A stretch of DNA of 64,000 bases from Halorubrum hochsteinianum. GTDB lineage: Archaea > Halobacteriota > Halobacteria > Halobacteriales > Haloferacaceae. The notes below the pieces were generated by a model, which was not told the DNA's origin, did no database searches, and worked only from the letters and a program-made list of their open reading frames with translations. The stretch spans positions 1,922,001 to 1,986,000 of the forward strand of contig NZ_CP098415.1 of NCBI RefSeq assembly GCF_023702125.1. Direction: 5' to 3'. The position numbers and the translations under genes are program-made. Shown here in pieces: positions 44,115-51,312 of the stretch; the first letter of the stretch is position 1; each line of letters begins with the position of its first letter.

Positions 44115-45173
44115 ATGTCTGAAAAGTCATTAGACGTCCCCGGTGAAGACGACGCACAGGCCCTCAATGAACGAATGAAGTCCGGCGGAGGGTGTGCGGA
44201 AGCTTGGGAGGCTGCGCAAGAGATGCGGGACGAAAAAAAGAAGAGCAGTAATCGGCGGCAACTTCTAACGGGTATCGGCGCGTCTCTGTTATTCGGTACG
44301 AGCCTCACAAAGACCGTTAGTGCGCAGACAGTTAGTGAGTCGAAAAAGCCCGATGTTGAGGTGGAAGAACTGTCTGATGAAGAAAGGACTGGAGCAGTCA
44401 AAAAGGCTCTTTCAGACCCTCAAGTTGAGAAAATAGAGAGTAATCTCCGGGACCGTGGGATGAAACAGGATCGCGAGTCCGCTGTGGCACAGAGGGCATC
44501 AGGTGAAGAGGGTTCAAAGCTAACTGTTAGAATTCCATACAAGATCCCGAACGATCTCAGTGAGGGGGTTGAGAAGTACGCTGGGATCATCTGGAGTAGC
44601 TGGAACGATGGTCTTACACATGGATTTGTGAGTAAACGCGAACTGAAACCTGGTACGCCACTCTCACCCGATGTGAAGGAAGCATTTGAGGAATCAAATG
44701 TGAATTATGAATCCGCTGACACCGTCTCTACTGAAGTTTCGTACACTACGATCGGCTCTACAGAAGTAGAATACACGTCTTCCAAGAAGAAGAAAAAAGC
44801 AACATTTTCACATTCTGGCTCGGTATCTGAGAATACGGAATCGTTAGTTGTTCCGGTTGAAAAGTCATCATCTGAAGAGGCTTCACAGGAGGGCATCGCA
44901 GATTGTCTGTGTACAGCCAGTTTCGGTACCAGCCCGATCACGGCGTGCGCGCCGTGTGGAACCGTCAAACCGGATTGTATCGGGCAAATTGTCTCGAACC
45001 TCGGCGCAGAATTGGGCGCGTGCGCTGGTTGTGGGGCTGCCGCTGTAATTACTAGTGGAGGAGCAGTGGCAGCTGCATGTCTTCCTTGTCTTGGCGCGAT
45101 CGCCGAGTCATTCGGAAGCGGGGAGATTAACAGTCTCTGCTGCTGGTGTAACTTTGGGGGCGAATTCGTCTAA
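44115..45173 (+). CDS. Halocin C8-like precursor, Tat-exported, cysteine-rich C-terminus
   Basis: 352 residues in three parts. A twin-arginine signal SNRRQLLTGIGASLLFGTSL (about 45-64) ends near TVSA-Q (70/71). A charged middle (71-258) corresponds in position to the immunity part (HalI) of the halocin C8 precursor. The C-terminal 93 residues carry 12 cysteines arranged CLC, CAPC, C, CAGC, CLPC, CCWC among Gly/Ala-rich hydrophobic runs. Halocin C8 is made the same way: one Tat precursor is split into toxin and immunity protein. Start 44115 fits TTTAATAC 25 bp upstream; an earlier ATG at 44067 is less likely. Confidence 0.75.
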   Translation: MSEKSLDVPGEDDAQALNERMKSGGGCAEAWEAAQEMRDEKKKSSNRRQLLTGIGASLLFGTSLTKTVSAQTVSESKKPDVEVEELSDEERTGAVKKALSDPQVEKIESNLRDRGMKQDRESAVAQRASGEEGSKLTVRIPYKIPNDLSEGVEKYAGIIWSSWNDGLTHGFVSKRELKPGTPLSPDVKEAFEESNVNYESADTVSTEVSYTTIGSTEVEYTSSKKKKKATFSHSGSVSENTESLVVPVEKSSSEEASQEGIADCLCTASFGTSPITACAPCGTVKPDCIGQIVSNLGAELGACAGCGAAAVITSGGAVAAACLPCLGAIAESFGSGEINSLCCWCNFGGEFV

Positions 45174-45302
45174 GTATTTCCACAGAAGCTCTTTCCCGTG
45201 ATCTTTAATTATTTTCAACTTCTGTCGCATTAGCACTCTTTCTCAACATGGATCAGACATTGTCATAGGATATTTTGAGACAGTTTATCCGATTCTCTTG
45301 AA

Positions 45303-46328
45303 CTATATCATAGAACTTACCTTTGTGGGCTGAGAAAGTCTGTAGAATTTTTTTCCAGACTTGCTCTCCGTCTCGACGAGCTCGTAGTGTTCCAGCTTCG
45401 CCAAGTGTGCGTCTCGGAAGTACCGCAGACTAACCGGATCATCGTGACGCTCGGAGTATCGCTCGTGGAGCTCACGCTGGATCAGCGGTCCATCTTCTTG
45501 AAGCACGTCGACGACGACTCGCTGGTGGTCGGTGAGCTTCGAGTACGTCTTCCGCGCGATCTCGCGTTCGGCCTCGGAGATTGAGTCCTCGACGAGCCGC
45601 TTCGGGATGTTCGACAGGCCCTCGCTGCTCGCCTTCCGTGCCGCCGCCCGGAGCGTCGTGATCCCCATGCGTGCGTCGCCGTCGGCGAGCCGCGCGATCG
45701 CCTCGCAGACCTCGTCGCTCGCTGCGCCGGGACCCAGCCCGGCACGAGCGCGGCGCCGGACGATCTCCGCGATCGTGTCCTCTCCGTACCGATCGAAGGT
45801 AACGCGGTAACCGACCGAAACGCGAGAGCGGACGCGCTCGTCGAGGTCGGCGAGTAGGTCGACCTCGTCGTTCGCGATGCCGATCCACGAGAGGCCGCGG
45901 AACTCGTGAAGGTCGTAGAGCAGCTCGGTTTCGCGCAGCTGGTCGACCTCGTCGAGGATGACGACGCCGGGGCCGTTGAAATTCCGGTGGACGCGGTCGA
46001 GCAGCGTCGACGTCGAAGCCGAGCGCGGGACGGCCGCGCCGACGAGGTCGCGGGAGAGTCGATCGAGGACCGCATTCCGCGTGTAGTCTCGCCAGCAGTT
46101 CACGTAGGCGTGCGGGACGTCGAGGATTTCCTGCCGGAGCTCGCGGACGGCCGCCTTCGCGACGGTCGTCTTTCCGGCGCCGGAGGGGCCGAAGAGGAAG
46201 CAGTTCTCTGCGCGCTGGCCCTTCTCGATGGGCGCGAGGGCGTCGGTCACCTCGTTCATGTGGCTGTTCCGACCGACGATCGTCGCGGGGAGGTGGTCGT
46301 CTTCGAAGACGGAGCCGTCACGTATCAC
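45303..46328 (-). CDS. orc1: Orc1/Cdc6 replication initiator
   Basis: 341 residues, the length of haloarchaeal plasmid/viral Orc1-Cdc6. Walker A GPSGAGKT (47-54), Walker B VVILDEVDQL (122-131), sensor region GIANDEVDLLADLDERVRSR, and a C-terminal winged helix with SLRYFRDAHLAKLEHYELVE. It starts with GTG and has TTTATATC about 26 bp upstream. Repeat copy C is 43-67 bp upstream and could be its binding site. It probably starts replication of the excised element. Confidence 0.92.
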   Translation of the reverse strand: MIRDGSVFEDDHLPATIVGRNSHMNEVTDALAPIEKGQRAENCFLFGPSGAGKTTVAKAAVRELRQEILDVPHAYVNCWRDYTRNAVLDRLSRDLVGAAVPRSASTSTLLDRVHRNFNGPGVVILDEVDQLRETELLYDLHEFRGLSWIGIANDEVDLLADLDERVRSRVSVGYRVTFDRYGEDTIAEIVRRRARAGLGPGAASDEVCEAIARLADGDARMGITTLRAAARKASSEGLSNIPKRLVEDSISEAEREIARKTYSKLTDHQRVVVDVLQEDGPLIQRELHERYSERHDDPVSLRYFRDAHLAKLEHYELVETESKSGKKFYRLSQPTKVSSMI

Positions 46329-46370
46329 ATCAACGACGACTCTCGCGAGGGGATATAAACTGAACCTCGG

Positions 46371-46395
46371 GTGTTCCGGATGGTTCCGGATGGTG
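46371..46395. repeat. TTCCGGATGG repeat, copy C, upstream of orc1
   Basis: GTGTTCCGGATGG then TTCCGGATGGTGA, two perfect units spaced 10 bp. They lie just beyond the TATA box of the orc1 gene. Same sequence as in copies A and B. Confidence 0.72.
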
Positions 46396-46433
46396 AAAAT
46401 GAATTTGACTTATATTCCTCTGTCAGCTCAAAA

Positions 46434-47399
46434 TCAGTCGTCCATGATCCGCTTACCTTGTATTTCTAGACGGGCTGGGATAATTTCGGCCTCCGCATAA
46501 TCCGCGTTAAGAACTCTCAGTAACTTCCAAATGTCAAAGTAATTTTCAACATCTAACGTCAGTTCATCATCATCAAAGTCGTACTCAACATCAACGTCAT
46601 ACTTCACTATCAGATTCTTGACTTCCTCTGGTGTGGCATGTTCTGTAATCTCATTCTCGTGAATTGTGTACAATTTTCTAAGAACACGAATATCACTAAC
46701 CAACCACTCATCAGTTAGTTTGTCACGAGCGAACTTGATTCCAACATCGTCAAAACGGTCAAACACCTCACTTGCTCTCTCTTCGTACTCGTCACGCATT
46801 TCAAACATCTTTTCAAATGACTTTGGGGACCGTACGAATACATCACCATCGTAACTTACAGCATTAATTGAATCTGGAACAATCAAGAGATCCCCAGCAA
46901 ATTTAGTGTACATCGATTCTTGATATAGCAGCGGAATTCCCTTTTTCGTCTCATCAAAGACAGTGAGCGAACGGTGGTTCTGAATGCCCATGAGAACCTT
47001 CTCGCCATCGGTCACCTTGATCAGTTGAAAATCAGGTGGATCATCGCTATCATAACGAATAGATGGATAATCTGTGTCCCTCTCTAGTTCGTTGAACAGG
47101 GCAGTGTCTGGGAGACTATCCGTAGGCGAGTGCTGTAAGCTCGCCTCATCAGTAACTGTGTTGATAGCGCTTAGATCTTGGACGGTAAGATCCCCATTGC
47201 GAATCCCGTCAACATAATCTGAGAGAGCATTAATTATCAGATCACGGAATTCATTTTGAACTGTAGCTGGGAATTCCATACTCCTCACTTCTGGCCCAGA
47301 TTCTCGCTTATGTACAAGAAGGTAATCGACATTTGTATTACCTTCCGCAAATTTCCTTGCCGCCTTGACTTTTTCAAGTGCCGATTGTTGATCAGTCAT
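46434..47399 (-). CDS. kwaB: KwaB-like (DUF4868) protein of a Kiwa-type defence pair
   Basis: 321 residues resembling DUF4868, the effector family of Kiwa: LLIVPDSINAVSYDGDVFVR and SPKSFEKMFEMRDEYEERASEVF in the centre are characteristic, and the length fits. KwaB acts with membrane sensor KwaA against phages. The next gene upstream encodes a four-segment membrane protein and overlaps by 8 bases, exactly the Kiwa arrangement. Assignment is by eye without a profile search. Low GC. Confidence 0.68.
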   Translation of the reverse strand: MTDQQSALEKVKAARKFAEGNTNVDYLLVHKRESGPEVRSMEFPATVQNEFRDLIINALSDYVDGIRNGDLTVQDLSAINTVTDEASLQHSPTDSLPDTALFNELERDTDYPSIRYDSDDPPDFQLIKVTDGEKVLMGIQNHRSLTVFDETKKGIPLLYQESMYTKFAGDLLIVPDSINAVSYDGDVFVRSPKSFEKMFEMRDEYEERASEVFDRFDDVGIKFARDKLTDEWLVSDIRVLRKLYTIHENEITEHATPEEVKNLIVKYDVDVEYDFDDDELTLDVENYFDIWKLLRVLNADYAEAEIIPARLEIQGKRIMDD

Positions 47400-48003
47400 T
47401 TTCTGGTGGAATTAGGTATGTGTTTTGTCCCATTGAGATAGTATCAATTCGGTATTGATTTTCATTTGATACCGATTCTGGCTGTTTTAATCTTTTGCTA
47501 ATATCAACATCTGAAATAACCAGTACAGTCGATATATCTGATTCAATTTCATAGACACGATACCCCATCAATCCCAAGAGTGGATTTATATGTAGCATCT
47601 CGGAGTTTAATTGGATAACGGCGAGTATGGCTAGAAAGAATGATAGAATCGCTGTTCCTTGTACGGTACTTGCGTCGAGGCTTACAAAGGCAAATACATA
47701 GACCAATAGATAAGAAGACAGCAACTCGTTTCGCTGCCGATAATGATTTACATTAATTCCAGTAGTCTTTAATTTTCTATGTTTTTGAATCACATACCAC
47801 AAGAACACGTAGAGGATAACCGCAGATAGGAGTGTAGCAACGGTGATCCATGAAATGTTGATTTCAAATACATAACCGCGGGCGGTGATATTCTCAAGAG
47901 CAACTGGGGGCCTACTCCACAACTTGATTCCGACGATTACTAAGAGAGGAGCGTATGAACTGGTGAACAGAATGAGCTTCGCCGAACTCCGAAACTCCAC
48001 CAT
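47392..48003 (-). CDS. kwaA: KwaA-like membrane protein of a Kiwa-type pair
   Basis: 203 residues with four hydrophobic segments: LILFTSSYAPLLVIVGIKLW, ISWITVATLLSAVILYVFLW, ELLSSYLLVYVFAFVSLDA and TAILSFFLAILAVIQL. A soluble C-terminal tail carries YRVYEIESDISTVLVISDVD, as in KwaA. It overlaps kwaB by 8 bases and is AT-rich. KwaA is a membrane-associated sensor in characterised systems; this gene is identified mainly by layout and pairing. Confidence 0.62.
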   Translation of the reverse strand: MVEFRSSAKLILFTSSYAPLLVIVGIKLWSRPPVALENITARGYVFEINISWITVATLLSAVILYVFLWYVIQKHRKLKTTGINVNHYRQRNELLSSYLLVYVFAFVSLDASTVQGTAILSFFLAILAVIQLNSEMLHINPLLGLMGYRVYEIESDISTVLVISDVDISKRLKQPESVSNENQYRIDTISMGQNTYLIPPEND

Positions 48004-48227
48004 ATCCTAATATAGCCTCAGTTCTGAAACTTATACCTCCTTGTTGTTTCCAAGGGTCTAACCAGTTTCTGTTAGGAAGTATCTACTTAGCGTCGCTGTT
48101 TTTCAATTATGTAGCGACGGGCCAGTTCGTCTGAGCCATAGTCTGCATATGGATAAATCAATTAGACCTGCTAGTGGTTGTCAAGAATCCCACAGGATTT
48201 ATATGATTTCTATGCGAACATTCAGAT

Positions 48228-49061
48228 ATGACATCAAGTGGCACTTTCCGACTCGGCCGATTAAAAACAGAGAATGAAGAATTACCTAGCCCGAGCGAAC
48301 TTGGGGATAGTATCGGAGATGATTTTACTACTCGGTCAGAGGAGGAGGATCCCGTCACTGGGGAGCCGATTGAGTTTGCGGAAAAAGGTCGAAACGTATT
48401 CGTTGGCGAGGAATATGCTGAGTACAACTTCTGCTTCTTTACTTACGTGGCAGATACTAACGAGAGCTTCCGGGTCCGTGAGGAGGGAGAAGAGAAAGAA
48501 AACAACCAAGTTGTATTGGAAACCGCATGGGTGATCTACTTCGATAACGGTCAATTTGCGTTCCAATCCCGAGACGATATTGCTGACGCATGGATACCGA
48601 GATTCATAAAGAAACGATCTGGTATTCAGATAACAGACGATGACTTCACCCTAGATCGGTTAGGGCAAGGCGAACTCAAACACTGGTACGATCAGGCAGA
48701 CCGTGTCTCCAAGATCAAACTCTCTCAAGACGCTGATTCTACCTCCAGTTTATCTGATTCCGCTGGTGAGATTCGACAATTAGCAGAGATTGCTGAAGGT
48801 CTCTCATTCAGTACTGGTCGAGGTAATGATGGCGATCTTAGAGAAGCAAACCTGATTGAGGACGCCACAGAAGCCTTAGAAATTAAGAAAATAAATGTAA
48901 AAAAGGGGGACCAGAACATGATAACTGTAAAACAATCTGGCAGAGTAAACATCTCGTGGAATGAGTCAGACTGGGATCAGGAATCTCTCCCACGTAATCG
49001 GGGGCAAACAATCCGGAGCAAACTACGGCCCTATCTCCAGTCAATTCGGGACTCCAACTAA
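48228..49061 (+). CDS. Hypothetical protein divergent from the Kiwa-like pair
   Basis: 277 acidic residues; no domain recognised. The first third (RNVFVGEEYAEYNFCFFTYV, ENNQVVLETAWVIYFDNGQ) is beta-rich, and the last third has LREANLIEDATEALEIKKI. TATA TTTATATG lies about 30 bp upstream. AT-rich like its neighbours. Possible additional defence or accessory gene, unproven. Confidence 0.65.
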   Translation: MTSSGTFRLGRLKTENEELPSPSELGDSIGDDFTTRSEEEDPVTGEPIEFAEKGRNVFVGEEYAEYNFCFFTYVADTNESFRVREEGEEKENNQVVLETAWVIYFDNGQFAFQSRDDIADAWIPRFIKKRSGIQITDDDFTLDRLGQGELKHWYDQADRVSKIKLSQDADSTSSLSDSAGEIRQLAEIAEGLSFSTGRGNDGDLREANLIEDATEALEIKKINVKKGDQNMITVKQSGRVNISWNESDWDQESLPRNRGQTIRSKLRPYLQSIRDSN

Positions 49062-49315
49062 TGGATAGATTCTACTACTAAGGACCTTGGTAGAGAGTCA
49101 AACTCCGAAGATGTAGATCGTCATACTGCCCGGATGGTACAGTTCTTGTGTGATAAGATCCAACACGCCAGATTCTGGTGTTATCATTTAAAAATTTCAG
49201 TACGTCCGGGAAGTGATGGAGAGTCGGACGCGATCGGCCTCGAACCCGCCCCGATCACGCCGGGAACCCCACCCGACCCGTACCTTTTTGTCCGGTTGAC
49301 GCGCCAGCCGGACGC

Positions 49316-49903
49316 ATGAATCTCCAGCCCCACGAGGAACAGGACGGAAAGAAGGTGTGGCTCTCCGAAACCGAGGTCGAGAAGCTCGAAGCGGTCGCCG
49401 ACGGCACTGAGCAGACGATCGCCTTCGCGCTCGGCGCCCGGTGCGGGCTGCGCTCGGCGGAGATTCTCGACGTCGCCCCGCAGGACGTGGTCGAGACCGA
49501 CGCGGGCTGGGTGGTCCGAGTCTGGGAGGGGAAGGGAGACAAGTTCCGCGAGACGCCGGCGCCGAGCGACCTCGCGATGCGTATCCAGACGATCGGCGAC
49601 GTCCGCGACGCGGCGAGCGACGAACCGGTTCTGTCGGTGTCGTCGACGCGGTCGCTCCGACGCTGGCTCCAAGACGCTCGCGAGCAGCTCGCCGAGCAGG
49701 AGGACGACATCGGCTGGGAATTCCTCAGTACGCACGATCTCCGACGGACCTGGGCGAGCGCGCTCGCGGACGCGGAGGTAGACCCGCTACTTGTGCTCGA
49801 CTGGGGTGGTTGGGAGGATCTTGAGACGTTCCTCGAACACTACAACGGGACGTACAGCCCAGCGGCGCAGCGGCGGGCTCGCGAGAAGGTGGCGTGGCTG
49901 TAG
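49316..49903 (+). CDS. Minimal tyrosine recombinase (catalytic domain only)
   Basis: 195 residues. R46 in GARCGLRSAEILD, lysine in WEGKGDKFRETP, H140 and R143 in LSTHDLRRTWAS, then a tyrosine nucleophile in YNGTYSPAA (Y176 or Y180). The core-binding N-terminal domain of usual integrases is absent. Such short recombinases occur in small haloarchaeal viruses and plasmids. It opens the second module; a 24-bp direct repeat begins 45 bases after its stop. Confidence 0.88.
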   Translation: MNLQPHEEQDGKKVWLSETEVEKLEAVADGTEQTIAFALGARCGLRSAEILDVAPQDVVETDAGWVVRVWEGKGDKFRETPAPSDLAMRIQTIGDVRDAASDEPVLSVSSTRSLRRWLQDAREQLAEQEDDIGWEFLSTHDLRRTWASALADAEVDPLLVLDWGGWEDLETFLEHYNGTYSPAAQRRAREKVAWL

Positions 49904-49947
49904 GAACGAGCCAAATTCTTTAATACGATACCGACGGTACATTCAGT

Positions 49948-50185
49948 TGCCTACGGGTGGAGACGCCGGCTAAGTGGCGTACTCCACTACTTCAACATCT
50001 CGACGAGCTTCGCGGCTGTCCTGATCGTTTCTAGAGTCAGCTTCAGCTCCTGAATCCGGTCGAGACGGGTCGATTCCTCTTCATCGCTGTCGGATTCGGA
50101 ATCCGACTGGACGTTGTCGTCACTCATCGAGCGGGCTTCCGTGGAAAAGCCGGCTTAACCCTGCCTACGGGTGGAGACGCCGGCT
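49948..50185. repeat. 24-bp direct repeat pair next to the recombinase gene
   Basis: The same 24 bases (starting TGCCTACGGGTGGAGACGCC, ending GGCT) occur at 49948-49971 and 50162-50185, 214 bp apart. The first copy can fold with bases to 49987 (GTGGAGACGCC with GGCGT-A-CTCCAC). The second overlaps an inverted repeat GTGGAAAAGCCGGC (50141-50154)/GCCGGCTTTCCAC (50179-50191). Between them is a 46-codon gene. They could be recombination sites. Confidence 0.75.
49987..50127 (-). CDS. 46-residue acidic small protein between the direct repeats
   Basis: ATG at 50127; the first half is extremely Asp/Ser/Glu-rich (SDSESDSDEEES), followed by an amphipathic helix (LDRIQELKLTLETIRTAAKL). A weak TATA-like TTAAG lies about 25 bp upstream. 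No homologue recognised; length and composition favour a real but unknown small protein. Confidence 0.5.
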   Translation of the reverse strand: MSDDNVQSDSESDSDEEESTRLDRIQELKLTLETIRTAAKLVEMLK

Positions 50186-50390
50186 TTCCACAATCAGGCC
50201 TTGGGCGGGATCACCTAAAAAGGCACCCGATCGGACCGGTTGTATTAAAAACGTGTTCTGAATCGTAGATCCGGCCCTCTGACAACAGTATAAGACGCTG
50301 AGGACGAAGTCGCCGGGGTAGACAGAGCACTCTACTCCCACCTCATTTCTTCGCGTTTGTGTATAAGCGTGAACTCAGAACGAAGAGAAT

Positions 50391-50657
50391 TCAGTCCGCC
50401 TGCGACACGCCTCGCCCCACACCGAGATCGAGCGCTCGCTTCGCGGCGAGTCGCTCGACGACTTCGCACTGCGCTAGCTCCGGGAGGTCACCTCCCTCCT
50501 CGGGGATCCGAACCACGTAGGTCCGCCGCCCGAGCCGATCGACGTCGAGGTGCTGTTCGTCCGGGAGTTCGCCCTCCTCCAAGAGATCGTCCTTTTCGAG
50601 GTCGTCGCGCGGGAGTGTCACGACACCCGATCCGCCATGATTCTGTAGCTTCTGCAT
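50391..50657 (-). CDS. SpoVT/AbrB-like DNA-binding protein
   Basis: 88 residues: GGSGVVTLPRDDLEKDDLL is the swapped-hairpin AbrB N-terminus and RLGRRTYVVRIPEEGGDL the second half. Proteins of this type regulate haloarchaeal mobile elements. Divergent from the long structural operon; CTTTAAGAG lies about 25 bp upstream. It may bind the palindrome at 50764-50791. Confidence 0.7.
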   Translation of the reverse strand: MQKLQNHGGSGVVTLPRDDLEKDDLLEEGELPDEQHLDVDRLGRRTYVVRIPEEGGDLPELAQCEVVERLAAKRALDLGVGRGVSQAD

Positions 50658-50763
50658 AGCAGCGCCGTACTGTCTGGGTCTCTTAAAGGTACCTCTGACA
50701 TGGACGAAAGGTTGCTTTGTTCCATTTGAGACGAGGGTTCAACCGAAGGGGACATTACAGCCG

Positions 50764-50791
50764 GTCTATCGTCCGATTCCGGACGATAGAC
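50764..50791. promoter_or_regulatory. Perfect 12-bp palindrome at the promoter of the structural operon
   Basis: GTCTATCGTCCG, a 4-base centre ATTC, then CGGACGATAGAC. It ends 4 bases before the first ATG of the operon (50796), covering the place of the TATA box and start site of a leaderless transcript. An operator is the simplest reading; a hairpin at the very 5' end of the message is the alternative. Confidence 0.7.
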
Positions 50792-50795
50792 AGAG

Positions 50796-50915
50796 ATGAG
50801 CGTTCACGACGGGGTGAAAGAGTCCCCCGATTCCTCCGGTAACTCGGAGGCCGACCGCAGCGAAGTACAGCACTTTCAGGACTGGCAGCACGTCGAGAGC
50901 GAATCTGATGTCTGA
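50796..50915 (+). CDS. 39-residue first ORF of the structural operon
   Basis: Starts ATGAGC right after the palindrome. The peptide MSVHDGVKESPDSSGNSEAD then SEVQHFQDWQHVESESDV is acidic, without a hydrophobic segment. Its stop overlaps the ATG of the next gene by 8 bases. An alternative GTG lies at 50814. No family recognised. Confidence 0.55.
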   Translation: MSVHDGVKESPDSSGNSEADRSEVQHFQDWQHVESESDV

Positions 50916-51312
50916 CGGCAAGGTCGCCGTCCGGCAGAATGGCCACGAACACGCCGTCGACGCGCCGCGCCTGAACGACCAGCTCCAAGTCGACCTCGAC
51001 CATGTGGAGGTCCCGCGCGTGAAGCTCCCGTCCGAGGTCGTCGTCGAGTACCAGGACGGAGACGACGTCCAGGAGGAGACGCTCCAGACGGACGGCGGGG
51101 AGACGGTCGACCGAACACACGTCGAGATGGGTGGGTCACAGACCATCAGCGACGATCTCGCGATGTGGGCGATCATCGCGACCGGGGGTCTGCTGATGTC
51201 GGCGGGTTATCTGTTCGGCATCGAGGCCAGCGGGTCCGGACTGATCGCAATGGTCGCCGGCGGCCTTCTCGGCTACATAGCGATCCCCTCCTTCTGGAGT
51301 GAGCAGCCGTGA
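50908..51312 (+). CDS. Small two-segment membrane protein
   Basis: 134 residues: soluble N-terminal 90, then two hydrophobic segments (WAIIATGGLLMSAGYLFGI and LIAMVAGGLLGYIAIPSF). No family recognised. Its stop (TGA) is shared with the GTG of the next gene, one of a series of such overlaps in this operon. Confidence 0.7.
   Translation: MSDGKVAVRQNGHEHAVDAPRLNDQLQVDLDHVEVPRVKLPSEVVVEYQDGDDVQEETLQTDGGETVDRTHVEMGGSQTISDDLAMWAIIATGGLLMSAGYLFGIEASGSGLIAMVAGGLLGYIAIPSFWSEQP

Noticed and set aside
46329-46433. Classical haloarchaeal ORB origin repeats near orc1
   Set aside because: The G-string plus dyad of known ORBs is not present; only the TTCCGGATGG units are seen, so no origin is claimed.
49203-49214. 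TCCGGGAAGT shared with 23907-23916 as an att core
   Set aside because: Only ten bases match and neither copy is at a tRNA; expected by chance in GC-rich DNA.
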